NCBI GenBank assembly: GCA_951804985.1
Contig: OX638133.1
Coordinates: 53,679,622 to 53,743,621 of the forward strand
Direction of reading: 5' to 3'
Length of the DNA stretch: 64,000 bases
DNA from: Dryomyza anilis
Taxonomy: Eukaryota; Arthropoda; Insecta; Diptera; Dryomyzidae
Below, one piece after another: positions 20,980 through 33,393 of this stretch (position 1 is the stretch's first letter; the number at the start of each line of letters is the position of its first letter). The notes beneath the pieces are model-generated. The model saw only the letters and a program-made list of their open reading frames with translations. It did no database searches and was not told where the DNA came from. Made by a program: the position numbers and the translations under genes.

Positions 20980-21833
20980 GATGTAACTTTTAGTAGCATC
21001 GAATCCCATATTCGTAATAATGAGAATATGTTAATTGGAGAAACTTTAATTAATTTTTTTGTCATATTAATATTAAAGTTGTTTTATATATTATATTTTC
21101 TATTGGGAATTTTTAAATCATTAATTAAATTATTAGTAACATCAATTCAAAATTCAATTAAATATTTTGTTAAATTAAATAAAATATTTGTCGAATAGAA
21201 ACATATGAAAATAAAAATAATTTAATTCAATATATAACATAAAATAAATATTAAATAAGTATTTATACTGATTGATATGCTTTGTAAAATTCTTTCAACC
21301 TAATGAATGTTTTACCGAAGTCAGTTTTCACAACTTCTACAGGGGGGCCAATTTATTGAGTCAAACATAAAATTTGTTATTGATGTTTGTTCAAATTTTT
21401 GACCTCAAAAATAAATTGAGTCATTTAATGCTTTAATAACATAACATACACTAAATAATGCAATATCATGTTTTAAAATAACAACGTAGAAGAAAATAAT
21501 ATTAGTAGAAACTGAACGACGCCGCCGACGCACGAGACGCACAAACAAAAAACAAAATGAAATCCAGAAGAAAAAAACAGTGTTGTAATTTAAGAAAATG
21601 GATAAATCAAAAGTAACAAATAAAAGTAGTTAATACTATTAAAGATTTAGTTGTATTGAAATTATATTAAATTAATTCCTATTAATATTTTAATTAAAAA
21701 ATGTGTAAATACAATTAATGAATTAGTAAATACATTAATATTTTTAATTGGAATACGATTTTGTTTGCTATTAATATCAATTGTTATATATACGTACAAT
21801 ATTTTTTTCTGTGTACACTTATAAGTGTATATA
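20980..21833. other. Flank DNA inside the duplication unit, nothing recognised
   Basis: AT-rich apart from GACGCCGCCGACGCACGAGA at about 21517. No gene. Confidence 0.45.
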
Positions 21834-22385
21834 TACACCCAGAAAAAAGTCATGGTAAATTTATAGTATTTCAATAGAAAAACAATAGTTTATACCATTA
21901 GTCAATAGGATGCGTCCCATTAGTTCAGTAATATTGAAACTGTTAATACAATGTGTGGTAATACCATAAATTTTATAATGTGATATTTTAATTACAGTAA
22001 GAGAGACCAATACAAATTTAATGATACGTATTATTAATTTTATGGTAAAGTCGAATTACATTTTCCTAATAATTTATTAAAACAAAAATGTATTTTAGTT
22101 AATTTATGGTATAATTTATTATATTTAAATGTCGAAATTGATATTCACTATTACAACACACAGCAAAAGATTATAAAACATTTAATGTTTGCTTTGGTTT
22201 CCAATAATTGATTGTAGTACTTGAGTCTGCAGTTATTTTTGAGTCCGTTGCCATAATATAAGTTCGATGTATTATTTATTTTCTGTAATAAATAAATATA
22301 TAACTATGAATAGATATATAAATATTATTTATTTACCATAAATACATTGAGTCCTTACCAATGTCACGTTTAATAATGTGGATTA

Positions 22386-25300
22386 TGTAACGAAAAGCGA
22401 ATTAATCGACAACCGATTTCGATTGGAGCTGGCGTAGGCACTGGCGGTCGCTCGGCTAAGCTCGCCGGAAATGTCGTGGGACATGTGGCTCCATTCGCCG
22501 TTACATTAAAAAAAACTTGCCTACTATTTGAATTTAAACCAAAAAAAATTAATGAACAAAAAAAAATTTACACGCAAAAAAAATGACTCACGCAACAACA
22601 AATCTAACACTGACAAAAAAAAAATTATTAAAAGGGATATGAAAAAAATATATATAAGCTAACAAAAAAAATAATCTAAATTATGTATAAAAAAATGCAT
22701 GAAAAAAATATAAATTAATTTAAATAAATATCGCACCAAAAAAAATAAATTAACAAAAAAATGTTAACAACAAAAAAAATAATTTAAACAATCCAAAAAC
22801 AAAAACCTAATACCCTAAATAAACTAATGTCCCTAACTAAACAATAAACGATACCCTACACTAAGTGAAATGACTACGGAAAATACACAAAACCAAAAAA
22901 AAACAAACAACTTCTGGGCTTGATGGATGCCCGTTGCCTTCCCTCCCTACACATAACGTTCCTATGGCAACACTGAAAAAAAAAACTAAGAACGTCCCTA
23001 AACAAATAAAAAAAACTACACCTACTTCACCACATCATGGACCACTGAAAAAGAAAATTTAGCACATATTAAATAACAACACAAACATTTTCAGAAACAA
23101 TTTACAATTTTTTTATTATATAACATTTAAAATACTTAAAACTAATTTACAAATCTCTTGTATTTATTTACAATACCAATATTTTATTTATTTATTAACA
23201 TGAATATTTTTTTTTTTTAACAATAAAGATTTTTTTAATTTATTTTATTTAAATAGTTTTTTTTTATGTATTAAGTATTAATTTATTTTATTTAAAATTA
23301 ATTTTAAGTAATATTTTATTTTAAGTGTATAGTTTTATTTTGTTAAAGTCTAATTTTATTATTTTTTTAAGTTTTATTTAATTTAAGCATGTATATATTT
23401 TTTTATTTAAGTAAATTATTTTTTTATTGAATTTTATTTATCTTAGTGTAATATTTATTTTAGTCAAATTTAGTTTACTTTTAAGTTTTATTTATTTAAA
23501 TGTATCTTTTATTCGCTATAATTTTTTTTTTTATAATATTTTGACTTTTATTTCTTTAAGTGTACTTTCATTTCATTAAATCTTAATTTTTACTTGAGTT
23601 TTATTTCTTTAAGCGTACTTTTATTTCATTTAATTTTAATTTGGATTTTATTTAAGTATTGTTAAATTTTATTTTAAGTGTATAATTTTAATTTGTATAA
23701 TTTTAATTTGTATAATTAAAATTTTAAGTATACAATTTTATTTCATTATGTTTAATTTTATTTTATTTAAATTTTATTTTATTTGAATTCTATTTTATTT
23801 AAATATTTTTTTTATTGTATTTTATTTATTTAAGTGTAGTTTATTAAGTTTTAGTTTACTTTCAAAAATTTTTTTTTATTTATGTGTAATTATATTTATT
23901 TAAGTGTAATTTGATTTATTTAAGTCTATAATTTTATTTAAGTTCTACTTATATTTATGATATTTTTTTTTATTTATGTATTATTTTATTTATTTAAGCA
24001 TTTCATTATATTCTTTTTTTTTAAGTGTATAATTTTATTTAAGTATTGTTTTATTTATTTAGTTAAGTATTCTATTATATTATATATTTTTTAAGTGTAT
24101 AATTTTATTTAAGTATTGTTTTATTTATTTATTTAAGTATTCTATTATATTATATATTGTTTTAAGTGTATAATTTTATTTAAGTATTGTTTTATTTATT
24201 TATTTATTTATTTAAGTATTTTTTTATATATTATATATTATATATTTATATATTTTTTTAAGTGTATAATTTTATTTAAGTATTGTTTTATTTATTTATT
24301 TATTTATTCAAGTATTCTATTATATTATATATTGTTTTAAGTGTATAATTTTATTTAAGTATTGTTTTATTTATTTATTTAAGTATTCTATTATATTATA
24401 TATTGTTTTAAGTGTTTATTTTATTTATTTATTTTTTAAAGTTTAATTTATTTTTATTTATATTATAAAAAAAATGAAAACCATATTATTTTCTTTATTT
24501 ATATTTTTTTTTCTCTTCTATATATATATTTTTACGATATGTTTACGATACAAAAACTATGGGCCCACCTTTCTTGTACCCTTTTTTTGGGCTCAATATT
24601 TCCTATCTAAAAATAATAATTTTATTCCCTGTTGTTTTCCTTTTTTTTATTTTATTTATCTATCTATATTAATTTTATTCAAAAATTCTTTATTATTTTT
24701 CCTACTTATTATTCTCCAAATTTTTTTTATGCTTTTCTTTCTATATTTTTTTTTTAAATTATTACGCCTTTTATTTATTTATTTATTTTATTTTTATTTA
24801 TTAATAAATCTTTTATTTTATTTTTACAAACATACAATTAAACAAATACTACAATATAAAACATATACAAATCCATACTTAAATCTAAATTTTGTTTTTT
24901 TTTTTTCAAAAATTTTAGTTTTAGCCTAATTTTATTTTTAGCCAATTTTTATTTTTTATTTCAATTTAATCCAAAATTTTAGTTTTAATTTACTTTAGTT
25001 CTTTTTACTTTTTTTTTATTTTCATTTTTGCAAAATTTATGTATATATTTTTTTTTAATTCTTTAAATTTTATTTATATATATAGCCAAAAATTTTTTTT
25101 TTTTTTTTAAATTGTATTAATTTTAAATTTTAATTTAGTTTACAATTTGTTTTGCAAAATTTACAAATAGTTTTTTTTTCCTCAAAATCTCAACTCCTTT
25201 TTTTTTCTATTGGTTTTCTTAACTAATTTAGATTTTTTTTTTGTAAAGTTTTCTTTTTTTTATATAGAATTTTATCTCTTTTTTTTTTACAAAAACAAAT

Positions 25301-25440
25301 GATTTTGAATTTTTTTATTTGCAGAAATTTAATTTTGTTTTTTTTTTTTTTAAAGTGTACTTAACTCTGCCGCTGCTGTTTGCAGGTGCATAATTTTTTT
25401 TGCTGCAGATGTTGTTCTTGCTGCTGTTTTTGTGGTCGCC
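22386..25440 (-). mobile_element. Partial LTR copy created by the tandem duplication
   Basis: Same sequence as the left 3,055 bp of the LTR at 26847-30690. It stops inside the LTR at the duplication junction, so it is not an independent insertion. Its T-rich open frames (for example 24474-24929) are low-complexity and not genes. Confidence 0.85.
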
Positions 25441-28400
25441 GATGTAACTTTTAGTAGCATCGAATCCCATATTCGTAATAATGAGAATATGTTAATTGGA
25501 GAAACTTTAATTAATTTTTTTGTCATATTAATATTAAAGTTGTTTTATATATTATATTTTCTATTGGGAATTTTTAAATCATTAATTAAATTATTAGTAA
25601 CATCAATTCAAAATTCAATTAAATATTTTGTTAAATTAAATAAAATATTTGTCGAATAGAAACATATGAAAATAAAAATAATTTAATTCAATATATAACA
25701 TAAAATAAATATTAAATAAGTATTTATACTGATTGATATGCTTTGTAAAATTCTTTCAACCTAATGAATGTTTTACCGAAGTCAGTTTTCACAACTTCTA
25801 CAGGGGGGCCAATTTATTGAGTCAAACATAAAATTTGTTATTGATGTTTGTTCAAATTTTTGACCTCAAAAATAAATTGAGTCATTTAATGCTTTAATAA
25901 CATAACATACACTAAATAATGCAATATCATGTTTTAAAATAACAACGTAGAAGAAAATAATATTAGTAGAAACTGAACGACGCCGCCGACGCACGAGACG
26001 CACAAACAAAAAACAAAATGAAATCCAGAAGAAAAAAACAGTGTTGTAATTTAAGAAAATGGATAAATCAAAAGTAACAAATAAAAGTAGTTAATACTAT
26101 TAAAGATTTAGTTGTATTGAAATTATATTAAATTAATTCCTATTAATATTTTAATTAAAAAATGTGTAAATACAATTAATGAATTAGTAAATACATTAAT
26201 ATTTTTAATTGGAATACGATTTTGTTTGCTATTAATATCAATTGTTATATATACGTACAATATTTTTTTCTGTGTACACTTATAAGTGTATATATACACC
26301 CAGAAAAAAGTCATGGTAAATTTATAGTATTTCAATAGAAAAACAATAGTTTATACCATTAGTCAATAGGATGCGTCGCATTAGTTCAGTAATATTGAAA
26401 CTGTTAATACAATGTGTGGTAATACCATAAATTTTATAATGTGATATTTTAATTACAGTAAGAGAGACCAATACAAATTTAATGATACGTATTATTAATT
26501 TTATGGTAAAGTCGAATTACATTTTCCTAATAATTTATTAAAACAAAAATGTATTTTAGTTAATTTATGGTATAATTTATTATATTTAAATGTCGAAATT
26601 GATATTCACTATTACAACACACAGCAAAAGATTATAAAACATTTAATGTTTGCTTTGGTTTCCAATAATTGATTGTAGTACTTGAGTCTGCAGTTATTTT
26701 TGAGTCCGTTGCCATAATATAAGTTCGATGTATTATTTATTTTCTGTAATAAATAAATATATAACTATGAATAGATATATAAATATTATTTATTTACCAT
26801 AAATACATTGAGTCCTTACCAATGTCACGTTTAATAATGTGGATTATGTAGCGAAAAGCGAATTAATCGACAACCGATTTCGATTGGAGCTGGCGTAGGC
26901 ACTGGCGGTCGCTCGGCTAAGCTCGCCGGAAATGTCGTGGGACATGTGGCTCCATTCGCCGTTACATTAAAAAAAACTTGCCTACTATTTGAATTTAAAC
27001 CAAAAAAAATTAATGAACAAAAAAAAATTTACACGCAAAAAAAATGACTCACGCAACAACAAATCTAACACTGACAAAAAAAAAATTATTAAAAGGGATA
27101 TGAAAAAAATATATATAAGCTAACAAAAAAAATAATCTAAATTATGTATAAAAAAATGCATGAAAAAAATATAAATTAATTTAAATAAATATCGCACCAA
27201 AAAAAATAAATTAACAAAAAAATGTTAACAACAAAAAAAATAATTTAAACAATCCAAAAACAAAAACCTAATACCCTAAATAAACTAATGTCCCTAACTA
27301 AACAATAAACGATACCCTACACTAAGTGAAATGACTACGGAAAATACACAAAACCAAAAAAAAAACAAACAACTTCTGGGCTTGATGGATGCCCGTTGCC
27401 TTCCCTCCCTACACATAACGTTCCTATGGCAACACTGAAAAAAAAAACTAAGAACGTCCCTAAACAAATAAAAAAAACTACACCTACTTCACCACATCAT
27501 GGACCACTGAAAAAGAAAATTTAGCACATATTAAATAACAACACAAACATTTTCAGAAACAATTTACAATTTTTTTATTATATAACATTTAAAATACTTA
27601 AAACTAATTTACAAATCTCTTGTATTTATTTACAATACCAATATTTTATTTATTTATTAACATGAATATTTTTTTTTTTTAACAATAAAGATTTTTTTAA
27701 TTTATTTTATTTAAATAGTTTTTTTTTATGTATTAAGTATTAATTTATTTTATTTAAAATTAATTTTAAGTAATATTTTATTTTAAGTGTATAGTTTTAT
27801 TTTGTTAAAGTCTAATTTTATTATTTTTTTAAGTTTTATTTAATTTAAGCATGTATATATTTTTTTATTTAAGTAAATTATTTTTTTATTGAATTTTATT
27901 TATCTTAGTGTAATATTTATTTTAGTCAAATTTAGTTTACTTTTAAGTTTTATTTATTTAAATGTATCTTTTATTCGCTATAATTTTTTTTTTTATAATA
28001 TTTTGACTTTTATTTCTTTAAGTGTACTTTCATTTCATTAAATCTTAATTTTTACTTGAGTTTTATTTCTTTAAGCGTACTTTTATTTCATTTAATTTTA
28101 ATTTGGATTTTATTTAAGTATTGTTAAATTTTATTTTAAGTGTATAATTTTAATTTGTATAATTTTAATTTGTATAATTAAAATTTTAAGTATACAATTT
28201 TATTTCATTATGTTTAATTTTATTTTATTTAAATTTTATTTTATTTGAATTCTATTTTATTTAAATATTTTTTTTATTGTATTTTATTTATTTAAGTGTA
28301 GTTTATTAAGTTTTAGTTTACTTTCAAAAATTTTTTTTTATTTATGTGTAATTATATTTATTTAAGTGTAATTTGATTTATTTAAGTCTATAATTTTATT

Positions 28401-29901
28401 TAAGTTCTACTTATATTTATGATATTTTTTTTTATTTATGTATTATTTTATTTATTTAAGCATTTCATTATATTCTTTTTTTTTAAGTGTATAATTTTAT
28501 TTAAGTATTGTTTTATTTATTTAGTTAAGTATTCTATTATATTATATATTTTTTAAGTGTATAATTTTATTTAAGTATTGTTTTATTTATTTATTTAAGT
28601 ATTCTATTATATTATATATTGTTTTAAGTGTATAATTTTATTTAAGTATTGTTTTATTTATTTATTTATTTATTTAAGTATTTTTTTATATATTATATAT
28701 TATATATTTATATATTTTTTTAAGTGTATAATTTTATTTAAGTATTGTTTTATTTATTTATTTATTTATTCAAGTATTCTATTATATTATATATTGTTTT
28801 AAGTGTATAATTTTATTTAAGTATTGTTTTATTTATTTATTTAAGTATTCTATTATATTATATATTGTTTTAAGTGTTTATTTTATTTATTTATTTTTTA
28901 AAGTTTAATTTATTTTTATTTATATTATAAAAAAAATGAAAACCATATTATTTTCTTTATTTATATTTTTTTTTCTCTTCTATATATATATTTTTACGAT
29001 ATGTTTACGATACAAAAACTATGGGCCCACCTTTCTTGTACCCTTTTTTTGGGCTCAATATTTCCTATCTAAAAATAATAATTTTATTCCCTGTTGTTTT
29101 CCTTTTTTTTATTTTATTTATCTATCTATATTAATTTTATTCAAAAATTCTTTATTATTTTTCCTACTTATTATTCTCCAAATTTTTTTTATGCTTTTCT
29201 TTCTATATTTTTTTTTTAAATTATTACGCCTTTTATTTATTTATTTATTTTATTTTTATTTATTAATAAATCTTTTATTTTATTTTTACAAACATACAAT
29301 TAAACAAATACTACAATATAAAACATATACAAATCCATACTTAAATCTAAATTTTGTTTTTTTTTTTTCAAAAATTTTAGTTTTAGCCTAATTTTATTTT
29401 TAGCCAATTTTTATTTTTTATTTCAATTTAATCCAAAATTTTAGTTTTAATTTACTTTAGTTCTTTTTACTTTTTTTTTATTTTCATTTTTGCAAAATTT
29501 ATGTATATATTTTTTTTTAATTCTTTAAATTTTATTTATATATATAGCCAAAAATTTTTTTTTTTTTTTTAAATTGTATTAATTTTAAATTTTAATTTAG
29601 TTTACAATTTGTTTTGCAAAATTTACAAATAGTTTTTTTTTCCTCAAAATCTCAACTCCTTTTTTTTTCTATTGGTTTTCTTAACTAATTTAGATTTTTT
29701 TTTTGTAAAGTTTTCTTTTTTTTATATAGAATTTTATCTCTTTTTTTTTACAAAAACAAATGATTTTGAATTTTTTTATTTGCAGAAATTTAATTTTGTT
29801 TTTTTTTTTTTTAAAGTGTACTTAACTCTGCCGCTGCTGTTTGCAGGTGCATAATTTTTTTTGCTGCAGATGTTGTTCTTGCTGCTGTTTTTGTGGTCGC
29901 C
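25441..29901. repeat. Tandem duplication unit 2 (4,461 bp)
   Basis: Direct copy of 20980-25440. Its right edge is continuous with the rest of the intact LTR, so this is the unit attached to the retrotransposon. Confidence 0.9.
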
Positions 29902-30690
29902 TCTCGTTGTTGTTGTTGTTTTTCGCTGGTTTTGTTGTGGTGTTTGCCGTCGCTTTCGGTATTGTTGCAAACGTCGTTGTTGTTGTTGTTCTCCGCTGTT
30001 GTTGTTTCTCCGATGCCAAGAGCTATGCGGGCGCTTCGTCACACAAACAAATTAATCGTCGGGCGCTCCGCAGCTCAAAAATAATTCGCTGGTGCTCCGC
30101 TGGCACAAACAATGGTCAGGCGCTCCGCCGGCACACACAAAATTCGGTGGTGCTCCGCTAGCAGATTCAATAGGCGGGCGCTCCGCAGGTACAAACAATG
30201 GGTGTGCTCCGGTGGACACAACCAACCAATTTGCGGGTGCTCCACTGGCGCAAAAACAATTTGTGGGCGCTCCGCTGCGCTAAAATGATTCGCGGGTGCT
30301 TCGTTAGCGCAAAAACAATTTGTGGGCGCTCCGCTGCGCTAAAATGATTCGCGGGTGCTTCGCTAGCACAAAAAGTTGCAAAAGGGCCGGGCGCTCGCAG
30401 TTAACAAAAACAAATCGTTGTTAAAAAAAATATGACCGTAGCGCGACCCGACAATTCAAATTATTGAATTTCCGCACGATTTTGACGGATGATTCTTTTA
30501 TGTCTGACCGTCGGTTTCGAGTCTCCTTTCTTTAAGACCGGAAATTCGCCATCCTTCTTTTCTTTTTTCTTTTTTTATGCTGGCAATGCTTTTTTATGTC
30601 AGTCATCCATTTGTCTTTGGAGGTGTTCCAAAGATTGACTTGTAAGTTCTGACAGCTCGCATCAGTGTTGCATCACAGGTGTCCGTCACA
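26847..30690 (-). repeat. 3' LTR (3,844 bp)
   Basis: On the plus strand it runs from TGTAGCG to GTCCGTCACA. It contains AT-rich ~70-bp tandem units (about 28470-28880), a TTG/CTG-rich patch (29830-30010) and GC-rich minisatellite units (30057-30375). Compared with the 5' LTR it retains about 120 bp near 29275-29400 and about 50 bp near 30010-30058 that the other lacks. The bases next to it (30691 onward) are not purine-rich in element sense; the nearest polypurine run is at about 30777-30788. Confidence 0.85.
30057..30375. repeat. GC-rich minisatellite in the LTR (U3 side)
   Basis: About nine imperfect units of 30-45 bp built on GGGCGCTCCGC or GGGTGCTCCGC followed by GG-CACAAACAAT. The 5' LTR has the same array at 40217-40535. 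In element sense it lies about 320 bp from the LTR start, where enhancer repeats are often found. Confidence 0.8.
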
Positions 30691-31373
30691 AAGCCAGTTT
30701 CCGGATGAGCCGCCTGTCAAACGTCGGAAGCTGGAAACAACGCCAGTCCGGATACCCTCGCTATCGAATTGCCATTTTTTTTTTTGAGGTTAGTACAGAG
30801 AAATACAAATAAATATACGACTAAACATACAAATAACCTATGAATACATAAACTTAGAATACTTAATACTAATATCACAAAAATACGTATATATATTCCA
30901 CAGAATGGTTATCACAGGAGTCAAGAAATATCACAGATCATCTATGTTTTGAGGTTACCGAATATCGGAACCAAAAAAAAACTTGCTAGCCTTATACCAA
31001 AAAAAATACAATTAATCTTTTTTTTTTCTTTTCAGGTAGTTCAGGATTGTCCCCGTATAGCTTTTGGGTAAGTTTATAACATTCCTTTTTATTTTTATTT
31101 GATTAATTGGTATATATATTTGGTATATATTTGGTTAGCGTTCTGACCCTTTTTTTCTTTTTTTGTGCTATAACTTTTAGGTGCTGTCCTGTGTACTCCG
31201 TGTACCTTTTTTTTATATATATATATATATATTTTATCTGTATATATATATATATCTTTGTTTTTTTTTTTTTTTTTTTTTTTATTTAGTTATATCAATT
31301 TTTTTATTTTTTTTTATTTAGTCATTTTAAATATTTTTAAGTTGAGTTTCAGGTGATTGGTGTTACTATTTTT
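30691..31373 (-). other. 3' untranslated part of the retrotransposon, no env
   Basis: After the integrase stop the minus strand has only T/A runs and dinucleotide tracts (31210-31290). No envelope frame is present. Confidence 0.7.
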
Positions 31374-32512
31374 TTAAAATTTCAAATGTTGTGCATGTAC
31401 CATCCCTATAGGTTTTCCTAGCAAGTCTTCAATCTCATAGAGATTTTTCCCAACCGCTTGTTTTATGCGACATTTTATCCAGGGTCTGCATAACTTGCTA
31501 TTAATAGCCTTAGAAAAATTGCTTTGCACAAAGTTTTTTCTGAAAACTTCCTGCCCTGGCCTAAAGCTTATTTCTTTGGCTCTTTTGTTGTATGTTTTCT
31601 GGTTGTTTTCATATGCTTTGTGCAATTTTTCTTTGATTCGTTTCCGTACTAGTTGCATTTGGTCTGTTTTTGGTAGGATATTTAGGTTGCCTTCATTGAT
31701 TACGTTTAGGCGTTTGATTATTTTGTATGCGCTCGCATGTGTAATCATATTGTTGCCAAACAAAGCAAAATATGGCGACATTCCTATCGAGGCATGTACT
31801 GAGGCGCGTAAGGCACATTCGATGTCTGATAAATTTCTGTCCCATTCTGTTTGGTCATTCTGTAGATATGTTCGTATGCTACTAAGGATAGATTGATTTA
31901 CTCGCTCGCTTGCATTCGATTGCGGAGAGTAAATGGCGGTTTTCATATGATGAATTTCAAATAGTTCCATCAGTTCCTGAAATTCATTGCAAACAAACTG
32001 CTTTCCATTGTCTGAATGCAGAATTTCTGGAACTCCAAATTTGTGGAACACTTCAGACGTTAGAAAAGTTATAATAGCCGCCGAGGTGGCTTTCTTAAGG
32101 GCTTTTAGAAGAACAAATTTTGTTTGGTGATCTAACACGATAAATATGAAACAATTCCCTAACTTCGAGCGTGGATAAGGTCCAAGAAAATCTACATATA
32201 TTTTCTGGAAAGGTTTAGTAGTTATCACTTCTGCCCCCATAGTTGGTCGTAATATTTGATTAGTGTGTTTACACTCTTTACATGTTTCACAATTTTTGAT
32301 GGCTAGCTTCACTTGGTTGCACATCCCAGGCCAATAGAAATATTCCCTTACATTGAACAAAGTTTTGGCGAAGCCACTATGAGCCGTATTATTCTCATGA
32401 GCTCTTTTGATGACATCGTTGGTTAACTCGTCGGGAACCCACAGTTTCCAACAAGTGTCTTCCTGATCTTTGTCCCCACTATAAAACTCTGTTCGTTTGT
32501 AAACGAACCCAT
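31374..32512 (-). pseudogene. Integrase region of gag-pol
   Basis: The HHCC zinc-binding region is visible (H residues in KRAHENNTAHSG; CETCKEC about 50 residues later). The DDE core follows: Asp in VDFLGPYPRSK, Asp in LHSDNGKQF, and Glu in SPQSNASERVNQS. The frame continues to a C-terminal segment ending in HAQHLKF. It integrates cDNA into the genome in an active element. It follows RNase H after a one-base shift near 32519, so it is not in the same frame as the upstream part here. The catalytic triad itself looks complete. Confidence 0.9.
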
Positions 32513-33391
32513 TTATACCTTTAGGTCTGGTAACTGCTCACTATTATCCTCTATTGTCTTCTGTAAGTCCGTATAGGTCTGATTTTTGAATGCGTCCGAA
32601 CTTAAATCTAATATTGCACAATGCCCTAAGTCTAATTCCTCTATTTCTATTCTCGATAACATATCAGGTACTATATTTTTCGACCCACTCCTATGCTCAA
32701 TTTCGAATGCGTATCCTTGCAATTTAAGGCTCCAACGGGCAAGTCGACCACACAGGTCTTGTTGCTTCATTAGCCACTTCAGACTAGAATGGTCGGTTAT
32801 CACAGTAAATGGCATCATTTCAATATATTGCCTATATTTCGCGATAGCTACGACCACTGCCAAGCATTCTTTTTCAGTCGTGGTATAATTTTTTTGAGCA
32901 GAATTTAATTTCTGCGACATATATTCGATGGGACGCTCTTCTCCATCGGCATCTTTTTGAAAAAGAACTGCACCTATCCCTACATTAGACGCATCACACT
33001 GAACATAAAAGTGTTTCGAAAAATCGGGACTGATTAACACGGGACTTGACATTAATTTGACTTTAAGGACATCAAATGCTTCTTGGGCTTCTTGGGTGAA
33101 TTCAAATTTCTTAGTTTTTTTCAGTGTATCAGTGATAGGTGCGGTGAGAGTAGAAAAATCCTGAATAAATCGTCGATACCAGCCTACCGTGCCTAGAAAC
33201 CTCCGAACTTCTTTCGGATTCTTTGGTGTTGTAATATTTTGTATGGCCTCGACTTTATTTGGGTCAGTTTTCATTTTTCCATCACCTATTATATATCCTA
33301 GATATTTCAATTCTTTGAAACAGAACTTCGACTTTTCCATGTTGATAGTTAGACCAGCCTCTGTGAGTCGTTGGCCTACTTGGGTTAACAT
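32513..33391 (-). pseudogene. RT thumb and RNase H region of gag-pol
   Basis: The frame begins just after the RT active-site region, with FCFKELKYLGYIIGDGK and EVRRFLGTVGWYRRFI (the usual Ty3/gypsy RT end). RNase H follows: Asp in FYVQCDASNVGIGAVL, Glu in TTEKECLAVV and Asp in FTVITDHSSLKWL, with PDMLSRI near the end. In an active element it removes RNA from the cDNA hybrid. It is separated from the upstream frame by the deletion near 33430 and from integrase by a one-base shift. Confidence 0.9.
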
Positions 33392-33393
33392 AT

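Larger units (their letters stand above)
20980..25440. repeat. Tandem duplication unit 1 (4,461 bp)
   Basis: Nearly identical to 25441-29901, with only a few differences seen (for example GCGTCCC vs GCGTCGC and GTAACG vs GTAGCG). It contains the 3' flank of the retrotransposon and the first 3,055 bp of its LTR on the plus strand. The junctions share GCC (20977-20979, 25438-25440, 29899-29901). Confidence 0.9.

Noticed and set aside
24474..24929. 151-codon open frame, repeated at 28936-29391 and in part at 38952 and 39257
   Set aside because: It lies in T-rich LTR DNA, encodes almost only F, L, I, Y and K, and is explained by base composition.
29776..30283. Overlapping open frames on both strands with C/V-rich or Q/T-rich products
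   Set aside because: They follow from TTG/CTG and GGGCGCTCCGC repeats in the LTR and have no domain.
30057..30375. Possible CRISPR-like array
   Set aside because: Units are imperfect, without unique spacers of constant length, and lie in a eukaryotic LTR.
30691..31373. An env gene in the gypsy element
   Set aside because: No open frame of adequate length and no membrane-type protein pattern; the interval is non-coding.
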